A DNA stretch of 35,989 nucleotides from an uncultured Bacteroidales bacterium (GCA_902778265.1 CACYXI010000048.1:1-35989), one strand, 5' to 3'. Counted from the first letter of the stretch, positions 22,907 to 29,923 are shown. Numbers and translations are program-made. Notes: generated from the letters alone by a model not told the origin.

Positions 22907-23419
22907 ATGCTGAAACTTCGTGCTCTTGAACCAGAAGACCTTGAGCAACTCTATGCCATAGAGAATGATCTCGACGACTGGGAATATTCCTGTATGAACG
23001 CTCCGTTCTCTCGCTATGCCCTGCGCGATTATATTGCCAATCAGCATTGCGACCTCACCATAGATCAGCAGGTGCGCCTTGTGGTTTGTGATGATGAAGA
23101 CGAGCAACAGGTCATAGGACTTGCCGACATCTTCAATTTCGATGCCCGTCATCGTCGTGCAGAGATAGGACTTGTCATTGCAAAAGACTTCCGCGGTCAT
23201 GGATATGCTGCTAAGGCTACATTATTATTAATTGACTATGCTTGCAAAACCTGTCTCTTGGATCAGCTCTATGCGTTTATTTCTGCCGATAATAAGTCTT
23301 GTTGTAAGGTTTTTGATAATATTGGCTTCAAACGTGCATCAATTCTCAAAAACTGGTTCATAAACGCAAATTCTACCTCAGATTCCATTATTTTTCAACA
23401 TTTTTTGAAAAAAGATTGA
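22907..23419 (+). CDS. GNAT-family N-acetyltransferase (RimJ/RimL/SpeG-like)
   Basis: 170 residues. MLKLRALEPEDLEQLYAIEN is the typical beta1-alpha1 start, and the acetyl-CoA pyrophosphate loop is IAKDFRGHGYAAKA (about 91-104, pattern R/QxxGxG/A). Later SADNKSCCKVFDNIGF matches the asparagine/tyrosine region of the fold. It should move acetyl from acetyl-CoA to an amine; SpeG-like polyamine or protein N-terminal acetylation are both possible. It starts three bases after the small membrane protein and is the last gene before tRNA-Asp. Confidence 0.85.
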   Translation: MLKLRALEPEDLEQLYAIENDLDDWEYSCMNAPFSRYALRDYIANQHCDLTIDQQVRLVVCDDEDEQQVIGLADIFNFDARHRRAEIGLVIAKDFRGHGYAAKATLLLIDYACKTCLLDQLYAFISADNKSCCKVFDNIGFKRASILKNWFINANSTSDSIIFQHFLKKD

Positions 23420-23425
23420 GAAAAA

Positions 23426-23457
23426 TTTGGAGGATTCAGAAAAAATGCCTACCTTTG
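23426..23457 (+). promoter_or_regulatory. Promoter of tRNA-Asp
   Basis: TTTG (23426-23429) and TACCTTTG (23450-23457) are spaced by 20 bases, matching the Bacteroidetes -33/-7 consensus. Transcription should begin about 23464, 21 bases before the tRNA. Confidence 0.8.
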
Positions 23458-23484
23458 CACTCGCTAAAAAGAAATAACGATTTT

Positions 23485-23560
23485 GGTGCGTTAGTTCAGT
23501 TGGTTAGAATGCCAGCCTGTCACGCTGGAGGTGTCACGAGTTCGAGCCTCGTACGCACCG
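23485..23560 (+). tRNA. tRNA-Asp(GTC)
   Basis: Acceptor stem GGTGCGT pairs with ACGCACC, the D arm is GTTC...GAAT, the anticodon arm is CCAGC-CTGTCAC-GCTGG with anticodon GTC, and the T arm ACGAG-TTCGAGC-CTCGT is perfect. The variable region between the anticodon and T stems is AGGTGTC, seven bases rather than the usual five. The discriminator base is G and CCA is not encoded. Confidence 0.95.
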
Positions 23561-23561
23561 C

Positions 23562-23594
23562 AAAGGTTCTTACAGAAATGTGAGAACCTTTTTC
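23562..23594 (+). terminator. Terminator after tRNA-Asp
   Basis: AAAGGTTCT (23562-23570) and AGAACCTTT (23583-23591) form a 9-bp stem with a 12-base loop, followed by TT and CATTT. It starts one base after the tRNA's C. Confidence 0.8.
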
Positions 23595-23603
23595 ATTTAC
23601 CAT

Positions 23604-23631
23604 CACCTATCACCCACCACCCATCACCCAT
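23604..23631 (+). repeat. Four tandem heptamers ending in a start codon
   Basis: CACCTAT, CACCCAC, CACCCAT, CACCCAT run from 23604 to 23631, and the last AT belongs to the ATG at 23630. Register and sequence match the array at 22631-22665. Confidence 0.85.
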
Positions 23632-25201
23632 GATACAAGACATTCAACTTCGCGTATTGCCTCAGATTGCATCTGATTCATCGCTTATCATCAATTATAT
23701 TGCAGAGGAAAAAGGCATTGATGCTCGTACCATCAAGGCTATCCGTATCGTTCGTCGTAGCATCGATGCTCGTCAGCGTCAGGTCTATGTCAACCTCACC
23801 GTGCTTACTTACGTCAATGAGGAGCCAACCGACCTTGCATATACCGTTACTGAATATCCTGCTGTAAGCAATGGAAAGCAGGTTATTGTGGTTGGCGAAG
23901 GTCCTGCGGGTCTATTTGCTGCCCTTCGACTTATTGAGCATGGTCTTCGTCCTATCGTCATTGAGCGAGGCAAGGATGTGCGTGAGCGTAAAAAAGACCT
24001 TGCACGTATCAAATCGGAACAGAAGGTGAATGATGAATCAAACTATTGCTTTGGCGAGGGCGGAGCTGGTGCATATAGTGACGGCAAGCTCTATACCCGA
24101 AGCAAGAAGCGTGGCAATATAGAGAAGATTCTGAATGTTTTTTGCCAGTTTGGTGCCTCTACCAATATCCTTGCTGATGCACATCCGCATATCGGCACGG
24201 ACAAATTGCCTCTCGTCATAGAGAATATGCGTGAGCAGATCAAGAAATCGGGTGGTGAGGTGCATTTCCAGACGAAGATGACTGAGCTTCTTCTAAAGGG
24301 TGATGTCGTGGAAGGCGTTCTCTGTCGAAATCTCGTGACAGATGCAGACGAGACCTATCTAGGTCCTGTTATCCTTGCCACAGGTCATTCTGCGCGTGAT
24401 GTGTATCGCTATCTCGCTCATGCCGGCATTCATATCGAGGCAAAGGGAATTGCCGTGGGCGTGCGACTTGAGCATCCTTCGCAGCTTATTGACCAGATTC
24501 AGTATCATAACAAGCAAGGTCGTGGAAAGTATCTCCCTGCCGCTGAATATTCCTTCGTTACTCAGGTTGAGGGTAGGGGAGTGTATTCTTTCTGTATGTG
24601 CCCTGGTGGCTTCGTAATCCCTGCTGCAACAGGTCAGGAGCAGATTGTGGTAAACGGAATGAGCCCAAGCAATCGTGGAGGTAAATGGAGCAATTCTGGT
24701 ATGGTCGTTGAAATCCGTCCTGAGGATATTGCAAATGGCGATGCTAACGATCCTCTCGTTGTAATGCACTATCAGGAGCAGCTCGAAAAACTTTGTTGGC
24801 AACAGGGCAATATGAGTCAGACGGCTCCTGCACAGCGTATGGCTGATTTCTGCAAGGGCAAGCTCAGTTATGACCTTCCAAAGTCAAGTTATGCCCCAGG
24901 ATTGGTTAGTTCACCTCTTCATTTCTGGATGCCGAAGGAAGTGGCTGGCAGATTGCAGCAAGGCTTCCAGTATTTTGGCAAGCAGAGGCACGGATTCCTC
25001 ACGAACGAGGCTTGTCTGATAGCAACCGAGACACGCACCTCTTCGCCTGTCAGAATCACTCGTGATGCCGAGACGCTTCAGCACGTCACCATTCGTGGTC
25101 TCTATCCTTGTGGCGAGGGTGCGGGATATGCAGGTGGCATCGTCTCTGCTGGAGTAGATGGAGAGCGTTGCGCGGATATGCTGGCTGCAAGTTACCAATG
25201 A
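23630..25201 (+). CDS. FAD-dependent oxidoreductase, COG2509 family
   Basis: 523 residues from ATG at 23630; the upstream extension to 23531 would run through the tRNA, its terminator and heptamer repeats and is rejected. An N-terminal RNA-binding-like domain (about 1-85, LRVLPQIASDSSLIINYIAE) precedes the Rossmann FAD site VVGEGPAGLFAALRLIEHG (about 96-114). NYCFGEGGAGAYSDGKLYTR and a C-terminal GLYPCGEGAGYAGGIVSAGVDG (the latter in two parts, GLYPCGEGAGYAGG and IVSAGVDG) are hallmarks of this dehydrogenase-like family. The substrate is not known. The gene has no neighbour in the same operon. Confidence 0.88.
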   Translation: MIQDIQLRVLPQIASDSSLIINYIAEEKGIDARTIKAIRIVRRSIDARQRQVYVNLTVLTYVNEEPTDLAYTVTEYPAVSNGKQVIVVGEGPAGLFAALRLIEHGLRPIVIERGKDVRERKKDLARIKSEQKVNDESNYCFGEGGAGAYSDGKLYTRSKKRGNIEKILNVFCQFGASTNILADAHPHIGTDKLPLVIENMREQIKKSGGEVHFQTKMTELLLKGDVVEGVLCRNLVTDADETYLGPVILATGHSARDVYRYLAHAGIHIEAKGIAVGVRLEHPSQLIDQIQYHNKQGRGKYLPAAEYSFVTQVEGRGVYSFCMCPGGFVIPAATGQEQIVVNGMSPSNRGGKWSNSGMVVEIRPEDIANGDANDPLVVMHYQEQLEKLCWQQGNMSQTAPAQRMADFCKGKLSYDLPKSSYAPGLVSSPLHFWMPKEVAGRLQQGFQYFGKQRHGFLTNEACLIATETRTSSPVRITRDAETLQHVTIRGLYPCGEGAGYAGGIVSAGVDGERCADMLAASYQ

Positions 25202-25320
25202 TGTCATTTACTATTTAGCTATGTACTAATTACTATTTATGTACTATTGGGTTTATGTACTATTTTTCGTCAATCAAGATCAAATGGTAAATACAATAAT
25301 ATAGTAAATAAATAGCGCCA

Positions 25321-25567
25321 GTTCGACGAAAAGCGCCGAAGGTGCGACATCTAAAAGGGTAGTACGTAAGTGCTACCTATGGCGATTTTTTTAGTGAGCG
25401 CCGTAGGTGCGACACCTAACAAATGTAATAAGTGTCGGTCCTTCAGACCTCACACCCCCAATAATGTCAATATATCCAGGGCTTGCGCCCTTCGCTATTA
25501 GATGTCGCTCTTTCAGAGCTTTTTCAAACGTAATATATTGGTTGATGAAATTCATCGAACTCACGTT
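25321..25567. repeat. Palindromic element family 1, copy A
   Basis: About 247 bp with a core module GAGCGCCGTAGGTGCGACAC ... GTGTCGGTCCTTCAGACCTC (split motifs) flanked by arms: left AGCGCCGAAGGTGCGACATC, right GATGTCGCTCTTTCAGAGCT. The arms and core have the same GGTGCGACACC/GGTGTCG boxes. Ends are GTTCGACGAA on the left and TTCATCGAACTCACGTT on the right. It is the most diverged of four copies (A-D) in the window. Confidence 0.85.
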
Positions 25568-25590
25568 AAATAGTAATTAGTAAATAGCAA

Positions 25591-25667
25591 AATAGTAAAT
25601 GCAACAAAATAGTAAATGCAACAAAATAGTAAATGCAACAAAATAGTAAATACTGCAAAATAGTAAA
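25591..25667. repeat. 17-bp tandem repeats upstream of comEC
   Basis: Units of AATAGTAAATGCAACAA start at 25591, 25608, 25625 and a variant at 25642 (AATAGTAAATACTGCAA), followed by a partial fifth. Three are identical. They lie between element A and the comEC start. Confidence 0.85.
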
Positions 25668-25705
25668 TAAATAGTAATTAGTACATAGTTAAATAGTAAA
25701 TAAAT

Positions 25706-26989
25706 ATGCGTTCTCTCTCCGTCGCATTCATAATAGGGCTATTCGTGGGTAGTGCTGTTGCCGCACAGTTATCATCAACATCACTATCCATACTACTTGT
25801 AGCGCTATTATTTGCTGGGAGATACCTGAAATCGGAGAGACTTCGTACTGTTACCTTCTTCTTCGCATTCTTCACGGTTGGTGTGCTGAGAATGGCAATA
25901 CCCGATGTGCCGTTGCATATTGACGGTCTTGTCGCCTCTTTTGAGCCGTTTAGAAGCCAACTGAGCGAAGGATTTGCACGCTACGGCATTACTGGCGATG
26001 AGAATGCAGTTGTCATGGCTATGTCGCTCGGAGATAAGAGTGGCATAATGCCCCAACTAAGATCCATTTATTCCCAGTCAAGTGCCTCTCATGTGCTTGC
26101 TCTTTCCGGAATGCACCTCGCCATAATCTATTTCATGCTTTCATGGATCGTGATGCGGGCAATGCTATGGGGTCATGCCATTCCTGATCTGTTGTGGGAG
26201 AAACTACCTGTAGAAGGAAATACCAGTTTGAGAAACACGATAAAGACACTATTCCGTTTCAGACCTTCCGAACAGTCATGGCGTAATCTTACCACTATCC
26301 TCATATTACTTGCTATCTGGCTCTATGTCATTCTCGTAGGTATGTCACCATCAGTAGTGCGCTCTGCCCTTATGCTCTCAATATACGGCATTTCGCGAAT
26401 GCTGTTCAGGCAACTTGACACAATAACCGTACTTGCCCTAACCGCATTCGTTACGCTTATGCTAAGCCCCTTTTCGCTCTTTGACGTAGGCTTTCAAATG
26501 TCGTATCTTGCGGTCTTCGGAATAGGCGTGTATATGCCTCGCTTGATGCGCCTTGTATATAAAGAGGATATAAACTGGTCGGAAGATTCCCCGAGATTCA
26601 CTCTCAGAAACGTCCTCGTGTGGCTGTATAGCACTCTTGCCCTGTCTTTCTCTGCACAGATAATGGTAATGCCTTTAGTGGCATTTTATTTCCACACATT
26701 GCCTTGCTATGGCTTGTTGAGCAGTCTCGTGGTGTCTGTTACGGCAATGCTTATCGTTGGCTTGTCATTTGCCTTCCTAATATCACTTTTCTTGCCATTC
26801 GCCTTTGTTAGTGAGTGGGTGGCATACATACTAAATGCGGTGACACACTTCCAGAACGTATTCCTTGAGCGTATCACCGCACTTCCTTTTGCGGTTGCAG
26901 ATGTCAATATCAACATCTGGCAACTCCTTATAATCTATGTGATTATCTTCTGCGTGAGCAGAATCGCATTTATTTTAATGCGAATTTGA
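25706..26989 (+). CDS. ComEC/Rec2-family DNA-uptake channel protein, short form
   Basis: 427 residues, about ten hydrophobic segments. The Competence domain is recognised by ASHVLALSGMHLAII (127-141), MSPSVVRSALMLSIYGISR and DVGFQMSYLAVFGIG. ComEC forms the inner-membrane pore for single-stranded DNA in natural transformation. This protein lacks the long N-terminal OB/DUF4131 region and the C-terminal metallo-beta-lactamase nuclease domain of Bacillus ComEC (about 770 residues); such short forms occur in Bacteroidetes. It is isolated between repeat elements A and B, and its stop codon falls in the end of element B. No other competence gene is present in the window. Confidence 0.85.
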   Translation: MRSLSVAFIIGLFVGSAVAAQLSSTSLSILLVALLFAGRYLKSERLRTVTFFFAFFTVGVLRMAIPDVPLHIDGLVASFEPFRSQLSEGFARYGITGDENAVVMAMSLGDKSGIMPQLRSIYSQSSASHVLALSGMHLAIIYFMLSWIVMRAMLWGHAIPDLLWEKLPVEGNTSLRNTIKTLFRFRPSEQSWRNLTTILILLAIWLYVILVGMSPSVVRSALMLSIYGISRMLFRQLDTITVLALTAFVTLMLSPFSLFDVGFQMSYLAVFGIGVYMPRLMRLVYKEDINWSEDSPRFTLRNVLVWLYSTLALSFSAQIMVMPLVAFYFHTLPCYGLLSSLVVSVTAMLIVGLSFAFLISLFLPFAFVSEWVAYILNAVTHFQNVFLERITALPFAVADVNINIWQLLIIYVIIFCVSRIAFILMRI

Positions 26990-27246
26990 TGAATTAGCTC
27001 TGAAAGAGCGACACCTAAAAGGGCAGTCCGTAAGGGCTGTTACTATGATGATGTTTTTTAGTGAGCGCCGTAGGTGCGACACCTAATAAATATAATAGGT
27101 GTCGGTCCTTCAGACCTCACCCCCTAAAAACATGTCTATATAACGGCTCTTACGAACCGCCCTATTAGGTGTCGCTCTTTCAGAGCTTCTTCAATCACGT
27201 TTTTTCAACAATATACGAGTTAATGAAATTCTTCGAATTTACGTTA
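26985..27246. repeat. Palindromic element family 1, copy B
   Basis: About 262 bp directly following and touching comEC. Left arm AGCTCTGAAAGAGCGACACC then AAAAGGGCAGTCCGTAAGGG; core GTGAGCGCCGTAGGTGCGAC ... GTGTCGGTCCTTCAGACC; right arm CGGCTCTTACGAACCGCCCT then AGGTGTCGCTCTTTCAGAGC. Ends TTTGATGAA and TTCGAATTTACGTT match copies A and D. Same orientation as A. Confidence 0.88.
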
Positions 27247-27264
27247 ATTCTATTGTAAATGAAT

Positions 27265-27349
27265 AAGGGAAACAGATTTATCTGATTTATCTGAAATTAA
27301 TCGCTCAAATATACTGCGCCAGCTATCAGATAAATCGGATAAATCCCTT
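27265..27349. repeat. Inverted repeat downstream of the secreted protein gene
   Basis: AAGGGA + TTTATCTGATTTATCTGA (27265-27294, with a six-base insertion) pairs with TCAGATAAATCGGATAAATC at 27326-27345 plus CCTT. One mismatch. On the minus strand it lies 26-110 bases after the stop of the secreted protein, so it may act as its transcript end. Confidence 0.7.
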
Positions 27350-27374
27350 TCATTTTTTCTTCGTAGAATTTACG

Positions 27375-28124
27375 TTATTTCACCGCGAACTTCTTTCCCT
27401 TCACGATATTGATACCCTTGCTTACAGACTTCTTCTGTACGCCATTGATATCATAAACCTTGTCGTTGGCATTGTCTGCTGCTGCAACCTTATCGATAGC
27501 AGTAGTAGCCTTCTCGTTATGCACAGCGATGAATGCCACGTCCTTGTCGCCATCCACAGAGATGTAGCAACGTGTAGCATAGCAGCCAGTAGTACCAGCA
27601 ATCTTTACGAACTTAGACTCTGCGTTGTCTGCTGCAAAGATGCCGTAGATATTGTCGCCAGTCATAATCTTGTCCGTACCGTTGAAGTTCACGGTATAGC
27701 CATTGTCAGAGAAAGAGACCTTTGACTCACCAGCCTGAATAGTTGACTCTGTGGTGATGTTCACGTTCTGTGATTCGCCTGTGAAGTAGAGAATGTAAGG
27801 AGTGTTAGCCTTGATGCCCTCTGACTTCTTGTCTTCGAAATACAGCTTCATTGCATTCTCGTCGCCAGAGATACCAGTAAGAGCCTCCAGACGGCAGTCG
27901 TTGCCGAAATACTCATTAACCTTGTCGGCAGAGAGGTCGAATGGGAAACTCACAGTATTCCAACCGGTGAACATATAGCGGTTCATTTTCACGTCTGCCA
28001 CCTTACCATCATATTGCTCTACGTTAGTGCCGTTGATAGAGCTTATAGTTACTGACTTTGACTGAGCCGAAGCAAAGAGGCTCATAGACAGAAGCACTGC
28101 TGCAAGAGTAAATTTCTTAATCAT
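27375..28124 (-). CDS. Secreted protein of unknown function with Prevotella-type C-terminal motif
   Basis: 249 residues with a signal peptide (MIKKFTLAAVLLSMSLFASA, cleavage before Q21). The middle part is beta-rich without a recognised family; WNTVSFPFDLSADKVNEYFG (about 55-74) is typical of repeated surface or secreted proteins in Prevotella. The C-terminus DKVYDINGVQKKSVSKGINI then VKGKKFAVK resembles the short YDLNGRxV...KGIYIVNGKK tail common in that group, possibly linked to surface sorting (uncertain). It has its own promoter at 28174-28205 and is monocistronic, flanked by elements B and C. Confidence 0.75.
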   Translation of the reverse strand: MIKKFTLAAVLLSMSLFASAQSKSVTISSINGTNVEQYDGKVADVKMNRYMFTGWNTVSFPFDLSADKVNEYFGNDCRLEALTGISGDENAMKLYFEDKKSEGIKANTPYILYFTGESQNVNITTESTIQAGESKVSFSDNGYTVNFNGTDKIMTGDNIYGIFAADNAESKFVKIAGTTGCYATRCYISVDGDKDVAFIAVHNEKATTAIDKVAAADNANDKVYDINGVQKKSVSKGINIVKGKKFAVK

Positions 28125-28173
28125 ATATTTTCTGTTTAAGTTGTTATAGTTTATGGTTTATTATATTTCTTGG

Positions 28174-28205
28174 CAAAAATACAAAAATGTTTTCATACCT
28201 CCAAA
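28174..28205 (-). promoter_or_regulatory. Promoter of the secreted protein gene
   Basis: On the minus strand TTTG (28202-28205) and TATTTTTG (28174-28181) are 20 bases apart, a good -33/-7 pair, about 50 bases upstream of the ATG. Confidence 0.7.
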
Positions 28206-28429
28206 TTTTTCCGCAGAAAAAGTTAAAATTTAACAAATTGCCTTATCTGCATCATCTGTCTGGCTTTTTTTATTCAACTTTTGCTTGTGAATATAATAAA
28301 AACCATAAAAACACCCTCTTATGCTGTCTTGTTTGTCTGAAAGCCTTTGTAAGCCTCCTTTGGTCGGTTTCCAAATCCATCACCCTCTGCGAGGGCTTTG
28401 GAACTTGAAGGCAAAAACAAGAAAAAACA
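28206..28429. other. Gene-free AT-rich stretch
   Basis: No credible coding region. A small hairpin CCCTC-TGC-GAGGG is at 28382-28394. Short antisense frames here have no family likeness. Confidence 0.5.
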
Positions 28430-28696
28430 CGTGGTTGAAGAAGCACTGAAGGTGCGACATCTAACAGGGCAGTCCGATAGGGCTGTTATATAGACGCTAT
28501 CATAATGGAATGAGGTCTGTAGGACCGACACCTATTGTATTTGTTAGGTGTCGCACTTACAGCGCTCCTTTAATTACGCATCTACCGAATAACAGCCCTA
28601 TCGGACTGCCCTGTTAGGTGTCGCTCTTTCAGAGCTTCTTCAATCACGTGTGTTTCAGTAATATACGAATCGGTGTAATTCATCGAACTCACGTTA
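28430..28696. repeat. Palindromic element family 1, copy C (core inverted)
   Basis: About 267 bp. The arms are the best preserved: the left 61 bases (CACGTGGTTGAAGAAGCACT..., GGGCAGTCCGATAGGGCTGT) match the inverse of the right arm with about five differences. The core reads GAGGTCTGTAGGACCGACAC ... GTGTCGCACTTACAGCGCTC, which is the reverse complement of the core in copies A, B and D. It separates the secreted protein from the antitoxin gene. Confidence 0.88.
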
Positions 28697-28738
28697 TTAT
28701 ACATTTGCTTCCTGAAAAATAAGAAAAACATATAAAAA

Positions 28739-28769
28739 TTTGGTAGAGTGGGGAAGAATTAGTATTTGT
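28739..28769 (+). promoter_or_regulatory. Promoter of the antitoxin-like gene
   Basis: TTTG (28739-28742) is followed 18 bases later by TAGTATTTG (28761-28769), close to the Bacteroidetes consensus, 29 bases before the ATG. Confidence 0.6.
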
Positions 28770-28797
28770 GCAAACGAACAATAAAATATAAACCGTT

Positions 28798-29109
28798 ATG
28801 TCAATACAAGTTGCAGTAGATGTACCAAGTTCTCCATACAAGAACGCTCCTTCAACTTCTGCCATGAAGCCTTTGGAGGAGTTGAGTCCTGTGCTCCAGC
28901 GGTTATGCGGTATCTGCTCTGTTAGTGAAGATGATATTAATGGTGATATTGCCCGTTCAGAAGCCTTTAGAGAATTACCATACAACTATTCTATGGACGA
29001 ACTGCAAAGTGTTCTGCTTGATAGTATAAATGATTGTAACATAGGAAAATTGTATAGTCATGAAGATGTTATGCAGTTGATTTCTTGCAAGATTCAAGAA
29101 TGGAAGTAA
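28798..29109 (+). CDS. Antitoxin-like small protein (orphan)
   Basis: 103 residues. The C-terminal part, SINDCNIGKLYSHEDVMQLI then KIQEWK, has the pattern seen in antitoxins that precede RelE/ParE toxins in Bacteroidetes (I..G.xYsHEEvm..I...i..w). The N-terminal half (about 1-60) is not recognised. The stop overlaps by 10 bases an ATG that starts a toxin-like frame, the usual antitoxin-toxin arrangement, but that frame stops after 12 codons. So the protein is likely an orphan antitoxin left after loss of its toxin. It has its own promoter. Confidence 0.65.
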   Translation: MSIQVAVDVPSSPYKNAPSTSAMKPLEELSPVLQRLCGICSVSEDDINGDIARSEAFRELPYNYSMDELQSVLLDSINDCNIGKLYSHEDVMQLISCKIQEWK

Positions 29110-29138
29110 AGTGGACGGAAAAAGCCATATCTGAGTAG
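29100..29138 (+). pseudogene. Stub of a RelE/ParE-type toxin gene
   Basis: The ATG at 29100 opens MEVKWTEKAISE, a good match to the N-terminus of RelE/ParE toxins (xVxWTxxAxxEL), then meets TAG at 29136-29138. No remainder of the toxin is recognised downstream; palindromic element family 2 begins 23 bases later. It reads as the remnant of a toxin truncated by repeat insertion or deletion. Confidence 0.55.
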
Positions 29139-29161
29139 TGATTTCTGCAATTACGAGATAA

Positions 29162-29346
29162 CGCCCTGAAGGGGCAAAAACTCATAGCCCAGGGCATCGC
29201 CCTGTGGTAAATGGAGGGAATTACTAACGCCCTGTAAGGGCAAAAGCATTTTCATATTAGAGCTTTTGCCCTTACAGGGCGAAATTACCACCTACATCCA
29301 CCTAGGGCGATGCCCTAGGCTATGAGCTTGTTGGGCTTTCAGCCCG
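29162..29346. repeat. Palindromic element family 2, copy 1
   Basis: About 185 bp. Centre: a perfect 19-bp stem (29229-29247 with 29262-29280, GCCCTGTAAGGGCAAAAGC) around a 14-base loop. Outer arms: GCCCTGAAGGGGC and AACTCATAGCCCAGGGCATCG on the left, CTAGGGCGATGCCCTAGGC and TATGAGC...GGGCTTTCAGCCC on the right. Nearly every segment is itself a small GCCCT/AGGGC palindrome. Confidence 0.85.
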
Positions 29347-29423
29347 CTTATCTTGCAAATGTGAATAATTATTTCCAAGATTCTGGTTATGAATGAAAGA
29401 GAGTATTTTAATGAAATAGTGAA

Positions 29424-29483
29424 ATGAAACTCAAATATGTACCCAAGCAGATTGACAAAGATATTAAAGTTGCCAACAGTTAA
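29424..29483 (+). other. Possible 19-residue open frame before the hairpin run
   Basis: ATG 29424 to TAA 29481-29483 gives a short Lys-rich peptide (MKLKYVPK...). Its stop overlaps the first hairpin of the run below. No family is known to me; it may be chance. Confidence 0.15.
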
Positions 29484-29694
29484 AACCACCGCACTGATTC
29501 GGTGCAGTGGTTTGATGGGGTGGCGAATCACCACCCCTTTGCTCTTTACTACGCAAAACCACATCCCTGATTCAGGGTACTGGTTTACGAGTCCGTGTTT
29601 CACGGAGTCCTCGATGGTGTCACGTTTCGTGATGCTATATTCTTCAACCGTATTTCCTGTAAACGAAGCAAACATCGTGTTTTGCGATGTTTGC
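29483..29694. ncRNA. Run of six consecutive hairpins (structured RNA or DNA candidate)
   Basis: Six stem-loops follow each other with little gap: AAACCACCGCAC/GTGCAGTGGTTT (29483-29513), GGGGTGG/CCACCCC (29517-29537), AAACCA+CCCTG/CAGGG+TGGTTT (29556-29586), TCCGTG/CACGGA (29592-29606), TCACG/CGTGA (29620-29632) and GCAAACATCG/CGATGTTTGC (29668-29694). Loops are three to seven bases. The first and third share the same AAACCA outer arms. No credible protein is encoded. Either strand could be transcribed. Confidence 0.45.
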
Positions 29695-29760
29695 TAACTG
29701 GATTTGCTTAATACATCTGATGGGGTGGTTTCATTTACAAGGTAAGATTAATAGCATTTT

Positions 29761-29923
29761 ATTTTATGCCGTATTGGCAATTTTATGGTATTGAGCCTGA
29801 TTTTCCATTTGAATATGTCCCATATTCAAATATTTTCTTTATAACAACTAATGAAATTGAAATAGAAAATATCTATTGAAAATGGTCTTCAATAGATCTA
29901 AAATTGCCAATATGGCATAAAAT
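29761..29923. mobile_element. AT-rich MITE-like element with 25-bp terminal inverted repeats
   Basis: Terminal repeats 29761-29785 and 29899-29923 (ATTTTATGCCGTATTGGCAA... and its inverse) match at 24 of 25 positions. Inside are two further 8-bp hairpins (TGAATATG/CATATTCA and CTATTGAA/TTCAATAG). No ORF and no transposase. The size, 163 bp, fits a non-autonomous transposable element. No clear target-site duplication was found. Confidence 0.65.

Larger units (their letters stand above)
25207..25700. repeat. 33-bp inverted repeats enclosing palindromic element A
   Basis: Bases 25207-25239 and 25668-25700 are reverse complements with one mismatch (TTTACTATTTAGCTATGTAC on the left start). They enclose repeat element A, so the whole 500-bp gap 25202-25705 could form one composite palindrome. 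The right arm ends six bases before comEC. Confidence 0.75.

Noticed and set aside
23531-23629. 33-residue upstream extension of the FAD protein
   Set aside because: It would translate tRNA-Asp, its terminator and the heptamers.
25591-25667. 17-bp tandem repeats as a CRISPR array
   Set aside because: No spacers, units directly adjacent, no cas genes in the window.
26985-27246. Element B as a simple comEC terminator
   Set aside because: It contains hairpins that might stop transcription, but three other copies lie in different gene contexts, so its identity is a dispersed element first.
28319-28531. 70-residue minus-strand frame over 28319-28531
   Set aside because: Half of it is repeat element C and the rest low-information sequence; no start signal or family.
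29292-29675. 127-residue minus-strand frame over the hairpin run
   Set aside because: Its first half just translates the stem-loops and its second half runs through repeat family 2; no domain, no start context.
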